Assembly (NCBI RefSeq): GCF_013410405.1
Contig: NZ_JACCFK010000002.1
Span: forward strand, 186,001-250,000
DNA: 64,000 nucleotides
Direction of reading: 5' to 3'
Source: Amycolatopsis endophytica
GTDB taxonomy: Bacteria > Actinomycetota > Actinomycetes > Mycobacteriales > Pseudonocardiaceae
This document shows positions 8,867 through 17,708 of the stretch, in pieces (position 1 is the first letter of the stretch; each line of letters opens with the position of its first letter). The notes beneath the pieces are model-generated. The model saw nothing but the letters and a program-made list of their open reading frames with translations, ran no database searches and was not told the origin of the DNA. A program made the translations under genes and the position numbers.

Positions 8867-10324
8867 ATGTCGCTCGATCAGCCGGCCGGACGGTCGCGGT
8901 GGATCGCGCTCGCCGTGCTGTCCGCGCAGACCCTGATGATCGTGCTCGACCAGACGATCGTGAACGTCGCCCTGCCCGCGATCCGCGACGACCTGGGTTT
9001 CACGCAGACGAACCTGTCCTGGGTCGTCAACGCCTACGCGATCCCGTTCGGCGGGCTGCTGCTGCTCGCCGGGCGCCTGGGCGACCTCGCCGGGCGACGG
9101 CGCGTCTTCCTCGCCGGGATGGGGGTGTTCACCCTGGCCTCATTGCTCGCCGGGCTGGCCTGGAACCCGGAAACCCTGCTGGCGGCGCGGTTCCTGCAGG
9201 GCGCCGGTGGCGCGGCATCGACCGCGGTCGCGCTGGGCATGGTGGTCCGGCTGTTCCCGGAACCGGCCGGGCGGGCCAGGGCGCTGGGCACGTTCAGCTT
9301 CGTGCAGGCCGCGGGCGGCTCGATCGGCAGCATGGCCGGCGGGGTGCTCACGCAGGCGCTGAGCTGGCACTGGATCTTCCTGATCAACCTGCCGATCGGC
9401 CTCCTCGCCGGGGTGGTCGCGCTGCGGGTGCTGGAGAACGACCGCGGCCTCGGCTTCCGCGCGGGCGCGGACTGGCTGGGCGCGGTGCTGGTGACCGCGG
9501 CGCTGATGCTCGGCGTGTACACGATCGTCGGCGTCGAGTCCCACGGTCTCGGGCAGACGCTCGGGACCGGCGCGGTGTCGCTGGTGCTGCTGGCCGCCTT
9601 CCTCGTCCGCCAGTCCCGGGCGCGCGACCCGCTGCTGCCGCTGCGGATCTTCGCCTCGCGCGGCCTGTCCGGCGCGAACCTGACGATGGCGCTGCTGGTG
9701 GCGGCGATGTTCGCGTTCCAGTTCCTCGTCGTGCTCTACCTGCGGCAGGTCCTGAACCTGAGCGCGCAGGCGACCGGGCTGGCGATGGTGCCGATCGCCG
9801 CGATGATCGCGCTGGTCTCGCTGGCCGTGTCGCCGCGGGTGAGCACGCGCTTCGGTGACTTCCGCGTCCTGCTGGCCGGGCTGGTCTCCATCGGCGGCGG
9901 GCTGGCCTGGCTGACCCGGGTGCCTGCCGATGGTTCCTACGCGGCCGACGTGCTCGCCCCGACCCTGGCCATGGGCCTCGGGTTCGGCCTGGCGATGCCC
10001 GCGCTGATGGGCCTGGGCATGCGGGACGCGCGGCCCGAGGACACCGGGCTCGCGTCCGGGCTGTTCAACACGACACAGCAGGTCGCGGGCGCGCTGGGCC
10101 TGTCGGTGCTGGCCGTGCTCGCCGCCACCCGCACCGGATCGCTCACCGGCGTGCCCGCCGCGGAGGCGCTCACCTCCGGCTACCGCCTCGCGTTCTGGGT
10201 GGGCACCGGGCTGGTCGCGGCGGCCTTCGTGGTCGCCGCGGTGATGCTGCGGCCCGGCGTGGCGGCGCGACGAACGGGTGAACCCGGCGCTACCGTGCCG
10301 GATCGTGCGCTCCCACAGCTATGA
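8867..10324 (+). CDS. DHA2-family MFS drug:H+ exporter
   Basis: A 485-residue integral membrane protein with about 14 spans, as in EmrB/QacA transporters. LDQTIVNVALPAIRDDL in TM1 is the DHA2 signature, GRLGDLAGRRRVF the conserved MFS loop and GGAASTAVALGMVVRLFP the motif C region. It would expel toxic organic compounds using the proton gradient. The start at 8867 has GGAGGT seven bases upstream; earlier in-frame codons do not. The divergent HxlR gene is its likely regulator. The 3' end overlaps the start of the DUF3097 gene by 20 bases. Confidence 0.88.
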   Translation: MSLDQPAGRSRWIALAVLSAQTLMIVLDQTIVNVALPAIRDDLGFTQTNLSWVVNAYAIPFGGLLLLAGRLGDLAGRRRVFLAGMGVFTLASLLAGLAWNPETLLAARFLQGAGGAASTAVALGMVVRLFPEPAGRARALGTFSFVQAAGGSIGSMAGGVLTQALSWHWIFLINLPIGLLAGVVALRVLENDRGLGFRAGADWLGAVLVTAALMLGVYTIVGVESHGLGQTLGTGAVSLVLLAAFLVRQSRARDPLLPLRIFASRGLSGANLTMALLVAAMFAFQFLVVLYLRQVLNLSAQATGLAMVPIAAMIALVSLAVSPRVSTRFGDFRVLLAGLVSIGGGLAWLTRVPADGSYAADVLAPTLAMGLGFGLAMPALMGLGMRDARPEDTGLASGLFNTTQQVAGALGLSVLAVLAATRTGSLTGVPAAEALTSGYRLAFWVGTGLVAAAFVVAAVMLRPGVAARRTGEPGATVPDRALPQL

Positions 10325-11114
10325 CGACATCCTCGCCGGCCCGCGCAGACGCAAGATCCCCGAGGTCGTGGCGGAGCGCGGGTTGGTGGTCGAGGAACCG
10401 GGAAGCGGTTTCTGCGGCGCGGTGGTCCGGTTCGAGCGCGAGCTTGTCGTGCTCGAGGACCGCCACGGCAGGCACCGTGTCTTCCCGCTGGAGCCGGCCG
10501 GGTTCCTGATCGACGGCAAGCCGGTGACGCTGGTGCGGCCCCAAGCCGCCCCGCCGTCACCGGCTTCGGCGCGTTCGGCGTCGGGATCGGTGAAGGTGCA
10601 GGGGCTCCGGGCCCGTACCGCGCGCGATTCGCGGATCTGGGTCGAGGGCAAGCACGACGCCGAACTGGTCGAACGCGTGTGGGGCCACGACCTGCGGGTC
10701 GAGGGCGTCGTGGTGGAACCGCTCGACGGCGTCGACGTGCTGGCCGGGGCCATCGAGGACTTCGGCACCGGACCGGGGCGCCGGCTGGGCGTGCTGGTCG
10801 ACCACCTGGTGCCGGGCAGCAAGGAGTCCCGCCTCGTGGAGGCCATCGGCGACGAGCACGTGCTGGTCACCGGCCACCCCTACGTCGACGTGTGGCAGGC
10901 GGTGAAACCGGCCGCGGTGGGGATCCGCGCGTGGCCCGTCGTGCCGCGTGGGACGCCGTGGAAGGAAGGCATTTGTGCCGCGCTCGGCTGGGGCGAGCCG
11001 TGGGAGGGGTGGCAGCGGGTGCTGGCCGGGGTGAGCAGCTTCCGTGGCCTGGAGACGCCGCTGATCGGGGCCGTCGAGCGGCTGATCGACTTCGTGACCG
11101 ACACGGATGGCTGA
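10305..11114 (+). CDS. DUF3097 family protein
   Basis: A 269-residue protein conserved in actinobacteria. SYDDILAGPRRRKIPEVVAERGLVVE, SGFCGAVVRFE and IWVEGKHDAELVERVWG are characteristic. The WVEGKHDAEL segment and DHLVPGSKESRL resemble the metal-binding core of TOPRIM-like folds, but the function is unknown. GTG 10305 is supported by TACCGT at 10291-10296, eight bases upstream with no ribosome-binding site, so the message may be leaderless and start inside the end of the exporter gene. Confidence 0.82.
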   Translation: MRSHSYDDILAGPRRRKIPEVVAERGLVVEEPGSGFCGAVVRFERELVVLEDRHGRHRVFPLEPAGFLIDGKPVTLVRPQAAPPSPASARSASGSVKVQGLRARTARDSRIWVEGKHDAELVERVWGHDLRVEGVVVEPLDGVDVLAGAIEDFGTGPGRRLGVLVDHLVPGSKESRLVEAIGDEHVLVTGHPYVDVWQAVKPAAVGIRAWPVVPRGTPWKEGICAALGWGEPWEGWQRVLAGVSSFRGLETPLIGAVERLIDFVTDTDG

Positions 11115-11189
11115 ACCCGGCAGGTCACACGAGGATCACTTCGGGTCGTCCGCTGGTCGCGAGTGGTCACTTTCTGCCACGATGGGTGC

Positions 11190-11621
11190 ATGACACCGGC
11201 GCTCGTCTGGCTGATCGTCGCCATCGTGCTGATGGCAGCCGAAGTGCTGTCCGGCGACTTCTTCCTGCTGATGCTCGGCCTCGGCGCGCTCTTCGGCGCG
11301 GGCGCGGCTCTGATCACCGGGAACATCATCGTCGACGCGGTCGTCTTCGCCGTGGCCTCCGGCGCGCTGATCTTCCTGGCCAGGCCCGCGCTCAAGCGCC
11401 GGTTCCTGGCCGGGGCGGGACACCGCACCAACACGGAGGCGTTGATCGGGGCCAGGGCCGTGGTCGTGTCCGTTGTGGACGACCACGCCGGGCGTGTCAA
11501 ACTGGCCGGCGACGTGTGGTCGGCACGATCGGTCGCCGACGGTCAGCGAATCGAACCCGGCACGACCGTGACCGTGGTAGAGATAGCGGGCGCCACGGCC
11601 GTGGTGGCGCCCGAGCCGTAA
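11190..11621 (+). CDS. NfeD-like membrane protein
   Basis: A 143-residue NfeD family protein: two to three N-terminal membrane spans (LVWLIVAIVLMAAEVLSGDF and following), then a C-terminal OB-fold beta-barrel of about 60 residues (EALIGARAVVVSVVDDHAGRVKL). NfeD proteins partner SPFH/stomatin proteins in membrane microdomains, and the next gene, 30 bases downstream, encodes exactly such a protein. The start is ATG 11190; no clear ribosome-binding site precedes it. Confidence 0.87.
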   Translation: MTPALVWLIVAIVLMAAEVLSGDFFLLMLGLGALFGAGAALITGNIIVDAVVFAVASGALIFLARPALKRRFLAGAGHRTNTEALIGARAVVVSVVDDHAGRVKLAGDVWSARSVADGQRIEPGTTVTVVEIAGATAVVAPEP

Positions 11622-11650
11622 CCACAACCTGAATACCGGGGAGAGCGACT

Positions 11651-13045
11651 TTGGGAACCGCAGCGATCATTGTTGTCGCGGTCATCGCCCTGTTCGTGAT
11701 CGTGACGATCGCGAAGGCGATCATGGTGGTCCCGCAGGCCCAGGCCGCGGTGATCGAGCGGCTGGGCAGATTCAAGTCGGTCGCCTCGCCCGGCCTGAAC
11801 TTCCTGGTGCCGTTTTTGGACAAGGTGCGGGCGCGCATCGACCTGCGCGAGCAGGTGGTGTCGTTCCCGCCGCAGCCGGTGATCACCGAGGACAACCTGA
11901 CGGTGTCGATCGACACCGTCGTCTACTTCCAGGTCACCGACGCCCGCGCCGCGGTGTACGAGATCTCCAACTACATCGTCGGTGTCGAGCAGCTGACCAC
12001 CACGACCCTGCGCAACGTGGTCGGCGGCATGACGCTGGAGTCGGCGCTGACCTCGCGCGACCAGATCAACAACCAGCTGCGCGGCGTGCTCGACGACGCC
12101 ACCGGCCGGTGGGGCATCCGGGTGGCACGGGTCGAGCTCAAGGCGATCGACCCGCCGCCCTCCATCCAGGACTCGATGGAGAAGCAGATGCGCGCCGACC
12201 GGGAGAAGCGCGCGATGATCCTCAACGCCGAAGGTCAGCGGGAAGCGCAGATCAAGACGGCCGAGGGCCAGAAGCAGTCGCAGATCCTCGCGGCGGAGGG
12301 GTCCAAGCAGGCCACCATCATGGCGGCCGAGGCGGAGCGGCAGTCGCGGATCCTGCGGGCGCAGGGTGAACGGGCCGCCCGTTACCTGCAGGCGCAGGGG
12401 CAGGCGAAGGCGATCGAGAAGGTGTTCGCCGCGGTGAAGGCGGGCAAGCCGACGCCGGAGGTGCTGGCCTACCAGTACCTGCAGACGCTGCCGCAGATGG
12501 CGCAGGGCGACGCGAACAAGGTGTGGCTGGTGCCCAGCGACTACGGCAACGCGCTGCAGCAGTTCGCCCGCGCGTTCGCCAAGCAGGACGACGACGGCGT
12601 GTTCCGGTACGAGCCCGCCCCGGCCGACGGCGAGCCGCCCACCCTGGACGACGACGAGGTCGCCAGCTGGTTCGACACCTCCACCGACCCGCGCATCGCC
12701 GAGGCGGTGCGCGAGGCCGAAGCGGTGGCCCGCAAGGAGGTGCCCGGGCCGATGTCGCACTCGTCGCAGCCCCCGGTCCCGCCCGCGGCCAGCGCGCTGC
12801 GCGGCAACCCCGCCACCCCGGCGCCCGAGGAGGCGCAGGAGGCACCCGCCGCCGAACCGCCCGCACCGCAGGCGCAGCCGGAGCCGCCGGCGATCCAGGC
12901 CCCGGGGCCGACCCAGCAGTTCCCGCCCCCGGCCGGCGGACAGCAGGGCCAGCTGCCGACGCGCAATCCGGGCCAGCACTACGGCAATCCGCCGCGCGGC
13001 CAGTACCCGCCGCAGCAGCCGCCCTCGGCGCCGCCACAGCAGTAG
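11651..13045 (+). CDS. SPFH/band-7 (stomatin-like) membrane protein
   Basis: A 464-residue stomatin-like protein. One N-terminal membrane span is followed by the SPFH domain (VVPQAQAAVIERLGRF...FLVPFLDKVRARIDLRE), and then by a long charged coiled coil (roughly residues 175-260, repeated AEGQ...AEG units). The C-terminal 110 residues are proline/glutamine-rich and disordered. Such proteins oligomerise on the inner membrane face and scaffold microdomains. The start is TTG at 11651 with GGGGAGAG upstream. It follows the NfeD gene, its usual partner, and is closed by a strong terminator. Confidence 0.88.
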   Translation: MGTAAIIVVAVIALFVIVTIAKAIMVVPQAQAAVIERLGRFKSVASPGLNFLVPFLDKVRARIDLREQVVSFPPQPVITEDNLTVSIDTVVYFQVTDARAAVYEISNYIVGVEQLTTTTLRNVVGGMTLESALTSRDQINNQLRGVLDDATGRWGIRVARVELKAIDPPPSIQDSMEKQMRADREKRAMILNAEGQREAQIKTAEGQKQSQILAAEGSKQATIMAAEAERQSRILRAQGERAARYLQAQGQAKAIEKVFAAVKAGKPTPEVLAYQYLQTLPQMAQGDANKVWLVPSDYGNALQQFARAFAKQDDDGVFRYEPAPADGEPPTLDDDEVASWFDTSTDPRIAEAVREAEAVARKEVPGPMSHSSQPPVPPAASALRGNPATPAPEEAQEAPAAEPPAPQAQPEPPAIQAPGPTQQFPPPAGGQQGQLPTRNPGQHYGNPPRGQYPPQQPPSAPPQQ

Positions 13046-13053
13046 GACCTGAT

Positions 13054-13087
13054 GGAGGGGCCGCACCGGACCGGGTGCGGCCCCTCC
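13054..13087 (+). terminator. Intrinsic terminator after the NfeD-SPFH operon
   Basis: A perfect 14-bp stem, GGAGGGGCCGCACC at 13054-13067 pairing with 13074-13087 around a six-base loop, starts nine bases after the SPFH stop codon. No U-tract follows, as is common for actinobacterial terminators. Confidence 0.85.
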
Positions 13088-13216
13088 GCCGTTTCGGCCC
13101 GAACGCGGAGCTCGCCGTCCTGAATGTTCAACCCGCGCGCCGGAAGGCGGGACTCGCGGGCTCGGCGAGTTCCACGTTCGTGCACGTGAGTTCCGCGCTC
13201 GTGACAGGCTGGGGGC

Positions 13217-13423
13217 ATGAGTGGAGAGCGTGCCGGGCAGCGCCGCCGCATGGTGTGGGGGTCGGTGCTCGCGACGGTGCTGGCGCTGGCGATCCTCGTG
13301 CCGGGCTCGGTGGGGGTGCTGGGCGCGCAGGGGAACTGGCTGCCCTATGGCATCGCGGCCGCGGTGCTCGCCGGGATCGGCTGGTTCACCCTCCTCAGCG
13401 GCGATAGACCGCGTCGTCGGTGA
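13217..13423 (+). CDS. Small two-TM membrane protein
   Basis: A 68-residue protein with a basic N-terminus (SGERAGQRRR), two hydrophobic spans (VWGSVLATVLALAILVPGSV and YGIAAAVLAGIGWFTLL) and a basic tail RPRRR. Start ATG 13217 is in good context. No family is recognised and no function can be given. Its last 29 bases overlap the 3' end of the convergent transporter gene. Confidence 0.5.
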   Translation: MSGERAGQRRRMVWGSVLATVLALAILVPGSVGVLGAQGNWLPYGIAAAVLAGIGWFTLLSGDRPRRR

Positions 13424-14738
13424 TGTCGGCGCGTGAGCGGTCCTTGAGCAGTGCCACGCAGATGATCGTGACCACCGACGAGAACACCACGTACGCCGAG
13501 ATCGAGTACGGCGTGCCGGTCGCGTGCAGCAGCCACGTCGCCAGTAGCGGCGCGGGCCCGCCGGCGAACACCGACGCGAGCTGGTAGCCCAGTCCGGCGC
13601 CGCCGTAGCGCAGGTGGGTCGGGAAGCTTTCGCCGATCAGCGCCGCCTGCGGCCCGTACTGCATGGCGTGCGGGATCATCGACACGACGATCGCGACGAA
13701 GATGAGCACCGCGCCGCCGTTTTTGAGGATCGCGAAGTACGGGAACGCCAGCAGCCCGGTCAGGATCGAGCCGGTCAGGTAGATCCGCTTGCGTCCCAGC
13801 CGGTCCGACAGTTGCGAGAACCACAGGATCAGCGCCAGCTCCATCGCCGCGCCGAGCAGCACCGCGTTGAGCACGAAGGTCTTCGAGTAGTCGTGCTCGG
13901 CCACCACATAGACCAGGACGTAGCTGGTGTAGAGGTAGAAAGGCATCTGCTCGCTGAAGCGCAGCCCGGCCGAGAGCAGGATCTCCCGCCAGTGGTGCTT
14001 CACCGCGTCGGTCACGGGACTGCGCGACGTGCGCCGCTGCGACACGATCTTGGCGAACATGGGTGTTTCCAGGATCCGCAGCCGGATCACAAGTCCGACC
14101 GCGACGAGCAGCAGGCTCGCCAGGAACGGCAGCCGCCAGCCCCACGAGTCGAACGCCGCGTCGGAGAGCACCGCCGAGAGCAGGGTCATGCCGCCGGTGC
14201 CGAGCACCAGCCCGACCGGCACGCCGATCTGCGCGAAACTGCCCAGCAGGCCGCGTTTGCGCTGATCACCCCATTCCATCGCGAGCAGCACCGAGCCGCT
14301 CCACTCGCCGCCGATCGCGATGCCCTGGATCAGCCGCAGGGTCACCAGGATGATCGGCGCCGCGATCCCGATCGTGGCGGCGCCGGGCAGTACACCGACG
14401 ACGCCGGAGGCGATGCCCATCATCAGCAGCGTCACCACGAGCGTGACCTTGCGGCCGATCCGGTCACCCCAGTACCCGAAGATCGCCGCGCCGATGGGGC
14501 GCGCGGCGAACCCGACGGCGTAGGTGGCGAAGGACTGCATCGCCCCGGCGTAGCTGGAGGAGGCGGGGAAGAACAGCTGCGGGAAGATCAGCGCCGCGGC
14601 CGTGTTGTAGAGGAAGAAGTCGTACCACTCGATGGTGGTGCCGATCGCGCTGGCGAACGCCGCGCGCCGCACCTGCGTGGACTTCTGGCTGGTCTGTGCC
14701 TGGAGAACGGTGTCCGCTTCGTTGCGTCCGAGAACCAT
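13395..14738 (-). CDS. MFS transporter, metabolite:H+ symporter (MHS) family
   Basis: A 447-residue, 12-TM transporter of the MHS group (ShiA/KgtP/ProP-like). ASAIGTTIEWYDFFLYNTAA in TM1, RPIGAAIFGYWGDRIGRK and RLIQGIAIGGEWSGSVLL are the group's hallmarks. These carriers import organic acids such as dicarboxylates, shikimate or betaines with protons. The substrate cannot be read from sequence. The gene is divergent from a TetR gene (14877), which may control it. Confidence 0.87.
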   Translation of the reverse strand: MVLGRNEADTVLQAQTSQKSTQVRRAAFASAIGTTIEWYDFFLYNTAAALIFPQLFFPASSSYAGAMQSFATYAVGFAARPIGAAIFGYWGDRIGRKVTLVVTLLMMGIASGVVGVLPGAATIGIAAPIILVTLRLIQGIAIGGEWSGSVLLAMEWGDQRKRGLLGSFAQIGVPVGLVLGTGGMTLLSAVLSDAAFDSWGWRLPFLASLLLVAVGLVIRLRILETPMFAKIVSQRRTSRSPVTDAVKHHWREILLSAGLRFSEQMPFYLYTSYVLVYVVAEHDYSKTFVLNAVLLGAAMELALILWFSQLSDRLGRKRIYLTGSILTGLLAFPYFAILKNGGAVLIFVAIVVSMIPHAMQYGPQAALIGESFPTHLRYGGAGLGYQLASVFAGGPAPLLATWLLHATGTPYSISAYVVFSSVVTIICVALLKDRSRADITDDAVYRR

Positions 14739-14876
14739 GCCGCGAAAGCCCTTCTGTGACTGGCCTCACTTCGGGAGAACGATCCCTCAACCGAGTGACG
14801 ATGTCCAGGGTCCGGCGGCGAATCACCGCCCGCGACCGCGTCCCGGAGATGCCCCACGGCGTTCTACGATGCGCCG

Positions 14877-15440
14877 GTGACCGAACCGAAGCCGCTGCGC
14901 GCCGACGCCCGTCGCAACCGGGCACGCGTGCTGGCCGCGGCCGAGACGGTGTTCGCGGCGAAGGGCACCGGCGCGCCGACCGAGGAGGTCGCGCGGGAGG
15001 CGGGCGTGGGCATCGGGACCGTGTTCCGGCACTTCCCGACCAAGGAGGCACTGCTGGAGGCGGTGCTGATGGAGCGGATGCGCCGGTTCGCCGAAGAGGC
15101 CCAGTCCTTCGCCGCGGCCGATGATCCGGAGAGCGCTTTCTTCGCGTTCCTCGGGCGGTGGGCGGAGATGGCGGCGGTGAAGAACGCCTACACCGACGCG
15201 CTGTCCGCCGCGGGCACCGAGGTGCCCCGCCTCGGCGAGGTCGGCGTGAAGGCACGAGACGCGCTGGGAGCGTTGCTGTCCAGGGCCCAGCGGACCGGCG
15301 CGGTGCGGGAGGACGTCGGGGTCGGCGAGCTGATCGCACTGATGGTCGGCGCGTCCCGGGCCGCCGAGCACCTCGGTGACGACGCCGCACTGCGCACCCG
15401 CACCCTGGCGATCGTCTTCGACGGGCTGCGCACCCGCTGA
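14877..15440 (+). CDS. TetR family transcriptional regulator
   Basis: A 187-residue TetR repressor. ADARRNRARVLAAAETVFA opens the HTH domain, VAREAGVGIGTVFRHFPTKEALLEAVL is the recognition helix region, and the C-terminal part is an all-helical ligand domain. GTG 14877 lies six bases after TACGAT (14865-14870) without a ribosome-binding site, suggesting a leaderless message. The divergent MHS transporter is a plausible target. It converges with the next TetR gene with four bases between stops. Confidence 0.83.
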   Translation: MTEPKPLRADARRNRARVLAAAETVFAAKGTGAPTEEVAREAGVGIGTVFRHFPTKEALLEAVLMERMRRFAEEAQSFAAADDPESAFFAFLGRWAEMAAVKNAYTDALSAAGTEVPRLGEVGVKARDALGALLSRAQRTGAVREDVGVGELIALMVGASRAAEHLGDDAALRTRTLAIVFDGLRTR

Positions 15441-15444
15441 CTCC

Positions 15445-16044
15445 TCACGCCCGCAGCGACTCGATCGCGGTGTCGATCGCGGCCACTGCCGCGGTCCGGT
15501 CGAGGCCTGCCCTCGACACGAGCGAGAGCCCTTGGACGATGTAGAGCAGCAACTGGGCTTGGGCCTCGGGCCGGGCGTTGCCGGTGACTTCCCCGGTGGC
15601 CTGTCCACGGCGGAGCGCGTCGGTGACGATCTCGGTGAACCGGCGGTAGGAGCGGGTGACGACTTCGGTGGCTTCGCTGTCGTGGGGGACGAGTTCGGCG
15701 GTGGTGTTGCCGACCAGGCAGCCGTGCGGGACGCCCACGTCGGAGATGAACTCCTCCAGGCGTGCCGGGTGGGTCAGGATCTCGCGCAACGCCGGGAGCA
15801 GCGGGGAGGTGTCCATCGCGGCGATCAGGTGACGCTCGTACACGTCCCAGTAGAGCCGGACGGCGTCGAGGTAGAAGCGGCGCTTGTCGCCGAAGGTCCT
15901 GTAGAGGCTGCCGCGCTCGACGCCCAGCGCGTCGACCAGGTCCTGGATGGATGTCGTCCCGTAGCCACGGGACCAGAACAGCTCGAGTGCGCGCGTCAGC
16001 GTCTGGTCCTTGTCGAACTCGCGGGGGCGTCCGGTGCGTGCCAC
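15445..16044 (-). CDS. TetR family regulator divergent from an SDR gene
   Basis: A 199-residue TetR protein starting VARTGRPREFDKDQTLTRAL, with HTH core TTSIQDLVDALGVERGSLYRTF and a ligand domain of the TetR_C type containing HGCLVGNTTAEL. GTG 16044 is chosen because TAGTGT sits seven bases upstream (16057-16052 on the minus strand); an in-frame ATG at 16080 would lie inside the operator. It shares the interlocked promoter palindrome at 16055-16090 with the divergent SDR gene and so very probably represses both itself and that gene. Confidence 0.85.
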   Translation of the reverse strand: MARTGRPREFDKDQTLTRALELFWSRGYGTTSIQDLVDALGVERGSLYRTFGDKRRFYLDAVRLYWDVYERHLIAAMDTSPLLPALREILTHPARLEEFISDVGVPHGCLVGNTTAELVPHDSEATEVVTRSYRRFTEIVTDALRRGQATGEVTGNARPEAQAQLLLYIVQGLSLVSRAGLDRTAAVAAIDTAIESLRA

Positions 16045-16051
16045 GTATCCG

Positions 16052-16093
16052 ACACTACGACTTCTTGACGATGCGTTCAAGAAGTCGTAGCTT
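16052..16093. promoter_or_regulatory. 36-bp perfect palindrome with two interlocked divergent promoters
   Basis: The arms CTACGACTTCTTGA (16055-16068) and its exact complement (16077-16090) flank an eight-base spacer. Rightward: TTGACG (16065-16070), 17 bases, TAGCTT (16088-16093), seven bases, GTG of the SDR gene. Leftward: TTGAAC (16080-16075), 17 bases, TAGTGT (16057-16052), seven bases, GTG of the TetR gene. Each -35 lies at the inner end of one arm and each -10 overlaps the outer end of the other, so a bound TetR dimer pair would block both. Confidence 0.88.
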
Positions 16094-16100
16094 CGATCAC

Positions 16101-16916
16101 GTGACTTTTAGAACGCCTGCACAGAATTCAGCGATGGCCGCCGACCGCGATCTGAGGAGCGCAGTCAGGGGACGCCTCGCCGGAAAGCACGCACTGATCA
16201 CCGGCGGAACGAGCGGCATCGGCCTCGCGACCGCCCGCGAGTTCCTCGCCGAAGGAGCCACTGTCGCGATCACCGGCCGCTCACCGGACAAACTGGCTGA
16301 GGCCGCCCGGCAACTGGAGGGTCCCCTGCTGCCCATCCTCAGCGATGCCGGCGACGTGCCCGGCCAGGCGGCGCTCGCGGCGCGGCTGCGGGCGGAGTGG
16401 CCCAAGCTCGACATCCTGATGAGCAACGCCGCCGACGTCACCCACCTCCCGATCGAGGAGTGGACCGAGGAGGCGTTCGACAGGCTGCTCGCGACCAACC
16501 TGAAGTCGCCGTTCTTCCTGATCAAACACCTGTTGCCGCTCTTCTCGCGGCGGGCCTCGGTCGTACTCGTCGGCTCGGTTTCCGCCTTCGTCGGGCACGA
16601 AGGCGCGACGGTCTACGGCGCGGCCAAGGCGGGCCTGCTGTCCTACGCCCGTGGGCTGACCTACGAGTTGACCGACCGGGGCATCCGGGTCAACGGACTG
16701 AGCCCGGGGCCGACGGTCACCAACGCGCTCTCCGCGCTCGGTGCCGAGCGCCAGGCCGCCGTCTACGAGGAGCTTCGGCGCACCGTGCCCCTCCACCGCT
16801 TGGGCTCGGCGACCGAGCTGGCGAAGGCAGCGGTCTACCTCGCCTCGGACGAGTCCGCCTACACCGCCGGCACGGTGCTGCGCGTGGACGGCGGCATCGG
16901 GGAACTCGCGTACTGA
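16101..16916 (+). CDS. Short-chain dehydrogenase/reductase
   Basis: A 271-residue classical SDR. GKHALITGGTSGIGLATAREF is the NAD(P)-binding glycine motif, MSNAAD corresponds to NNAG, and VGSVSAF with YGAAKAG provides the catalytic Ser and Tyr-x3-Lys. The substrate is unknown. I place the start at GTG 16101 because it lies seven bases after the -10 box TAGCTT. ATG 16134, in frame, would give a more usual 260 residues but has no ribosome-binding site. Expression should be controlled by the divergent TetR through the 36-bp palindrome. Confidence 0.85.
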   Translation: MTFRTPAQNSAMAADRDLRSAVRGRLAGKHALITGGTSGIGLATAREFLAEGATVAITGRSPDKLAEAARQLEGPLLPILSDAGDVPGQAALAARLRAEWPKLDILMSNAADVTHLPIEEWTEEAFDRLLATNLKSPFFLIKHLLPLFSRRASVVLVGSVSAFVGHEGATVYGAAKAGLLSYARGLTYELTDRGIRVNGLSPGPTVTNALSALGAERQAAVYEELRRTVPLHRLGSATELAKAAVYLASDESAYTAGTVLRVDGGIGELAY

Positions 16917-16917
16917 G

Positions 16918-17688
16918 CTATGACCGCACGCTGTCCAGGGGCGAGAGCTCGGGCCGTTTCGGGCTCAGCGTGTCGCCCGAGGACTCGCCGCGCAGCCGAC
17001 GACCGATCCAGGGCAGGACGTGCTCGCGTCCCCACTGCAGGTTTTGCGCGCGCTGCCGCCGCGGGTCGATCACCTCGCGCGGGCCGAGCGCGGCGGGGGT
17101 GAGCCCGTGCTCCCGGCCGAGGACGTCCAGCACCGCGATCGCGACCTCGGTGTGGCCGAGCGCGTTGAGGTGCAGCCGGTCGGCCGACCACAGGCGCCGG
17201 TCCCGCAACTGCCGCATCGCCCACATGTCCACGACGCGGGCGCCGTGCCGGGCCGCGATGACCCTGGTGTGCTCGTTGTAGATCGCGGTGCGGCCGCGCA
17301 GCTTGCGGAACACCGGGTCCTCGACGCCGTCCACCCCGGTGAACAGCAGCACCGTCGCGCCGGTTTCGGCGAGCCGGCCGACCGCGGCGGCGAACCGGTC
17401 GGCCAGCGCGTCGATGCCGGCCTTCGGGCGGAGCAGATCGTTGCCCCCGGCGTAGATCGACACCAGGTCCGGGCGCAGCGCGAGCGCGGGTTCGAGCTGC
17501 TCGGCGAGCACCTGGTCGAGCAGCCGTCCCCGGATCGCGAGGTTGGCGTAGGTGAACTCGGGGTCGGCGGCGGCCAGCTGCTCGGCCACGCGGTCGGCCC
17601 AGCCGCGCACGCCGTTCGGGCGGGCGGGATCGTCGTCGCCGACGCCTTCGGTGAAGGAATCGCCGAGGGCCACGAAACGCTTGTACAT
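16918..17688 (-). CDS. SGNH/GDSL-type hydrolase
   Basis: A 256-residue cytoplasmic esterase/lipase-type protein. FVALGDSFTEGVGDD is the GDSL block with nucleophile Ser, YANLAIRGRLLDQV and IYAGGNDLL hold the oxyanion Gly and Asn, and WSADRLHLNALGH provides the Asp-x-x-His pair. Substrate unknown; carbohydrate or lipid esters are usual. Start ATG 17688; an in-frame GTG at 17712 would overlap the sigma-factor stop (GTGA) and is a real alternative. It is the third gene in the flavoprotein-sigma factor operon. Confidence 0.8.
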   Translation of the reverse strand: MYKRFVALGDSFTEGVGDDDPARPNGVRGWADRVAEQLAAADPEFTYANLAIRGRLLDQVLAEQLEPALALRPDLVSIYAGGNDLLRPKAGIDALADRFAAAVGRLAETGATVLLFTGVDGVEDPVFRKLRGRTAIYNEHTRVIAARHGARVVDMWAMRQLRDRRLWSADRLHLNALGHTEVAIAVLDVLGREHGLTPAALGPREVIDPRRQRAQNLQWGREHVLPWIGRRLRGESSGDTLSPKRPELSPLDSVRS

Positions 17689-17708
17689 GCCAAGCACTTT
17701 ATGCAGTG

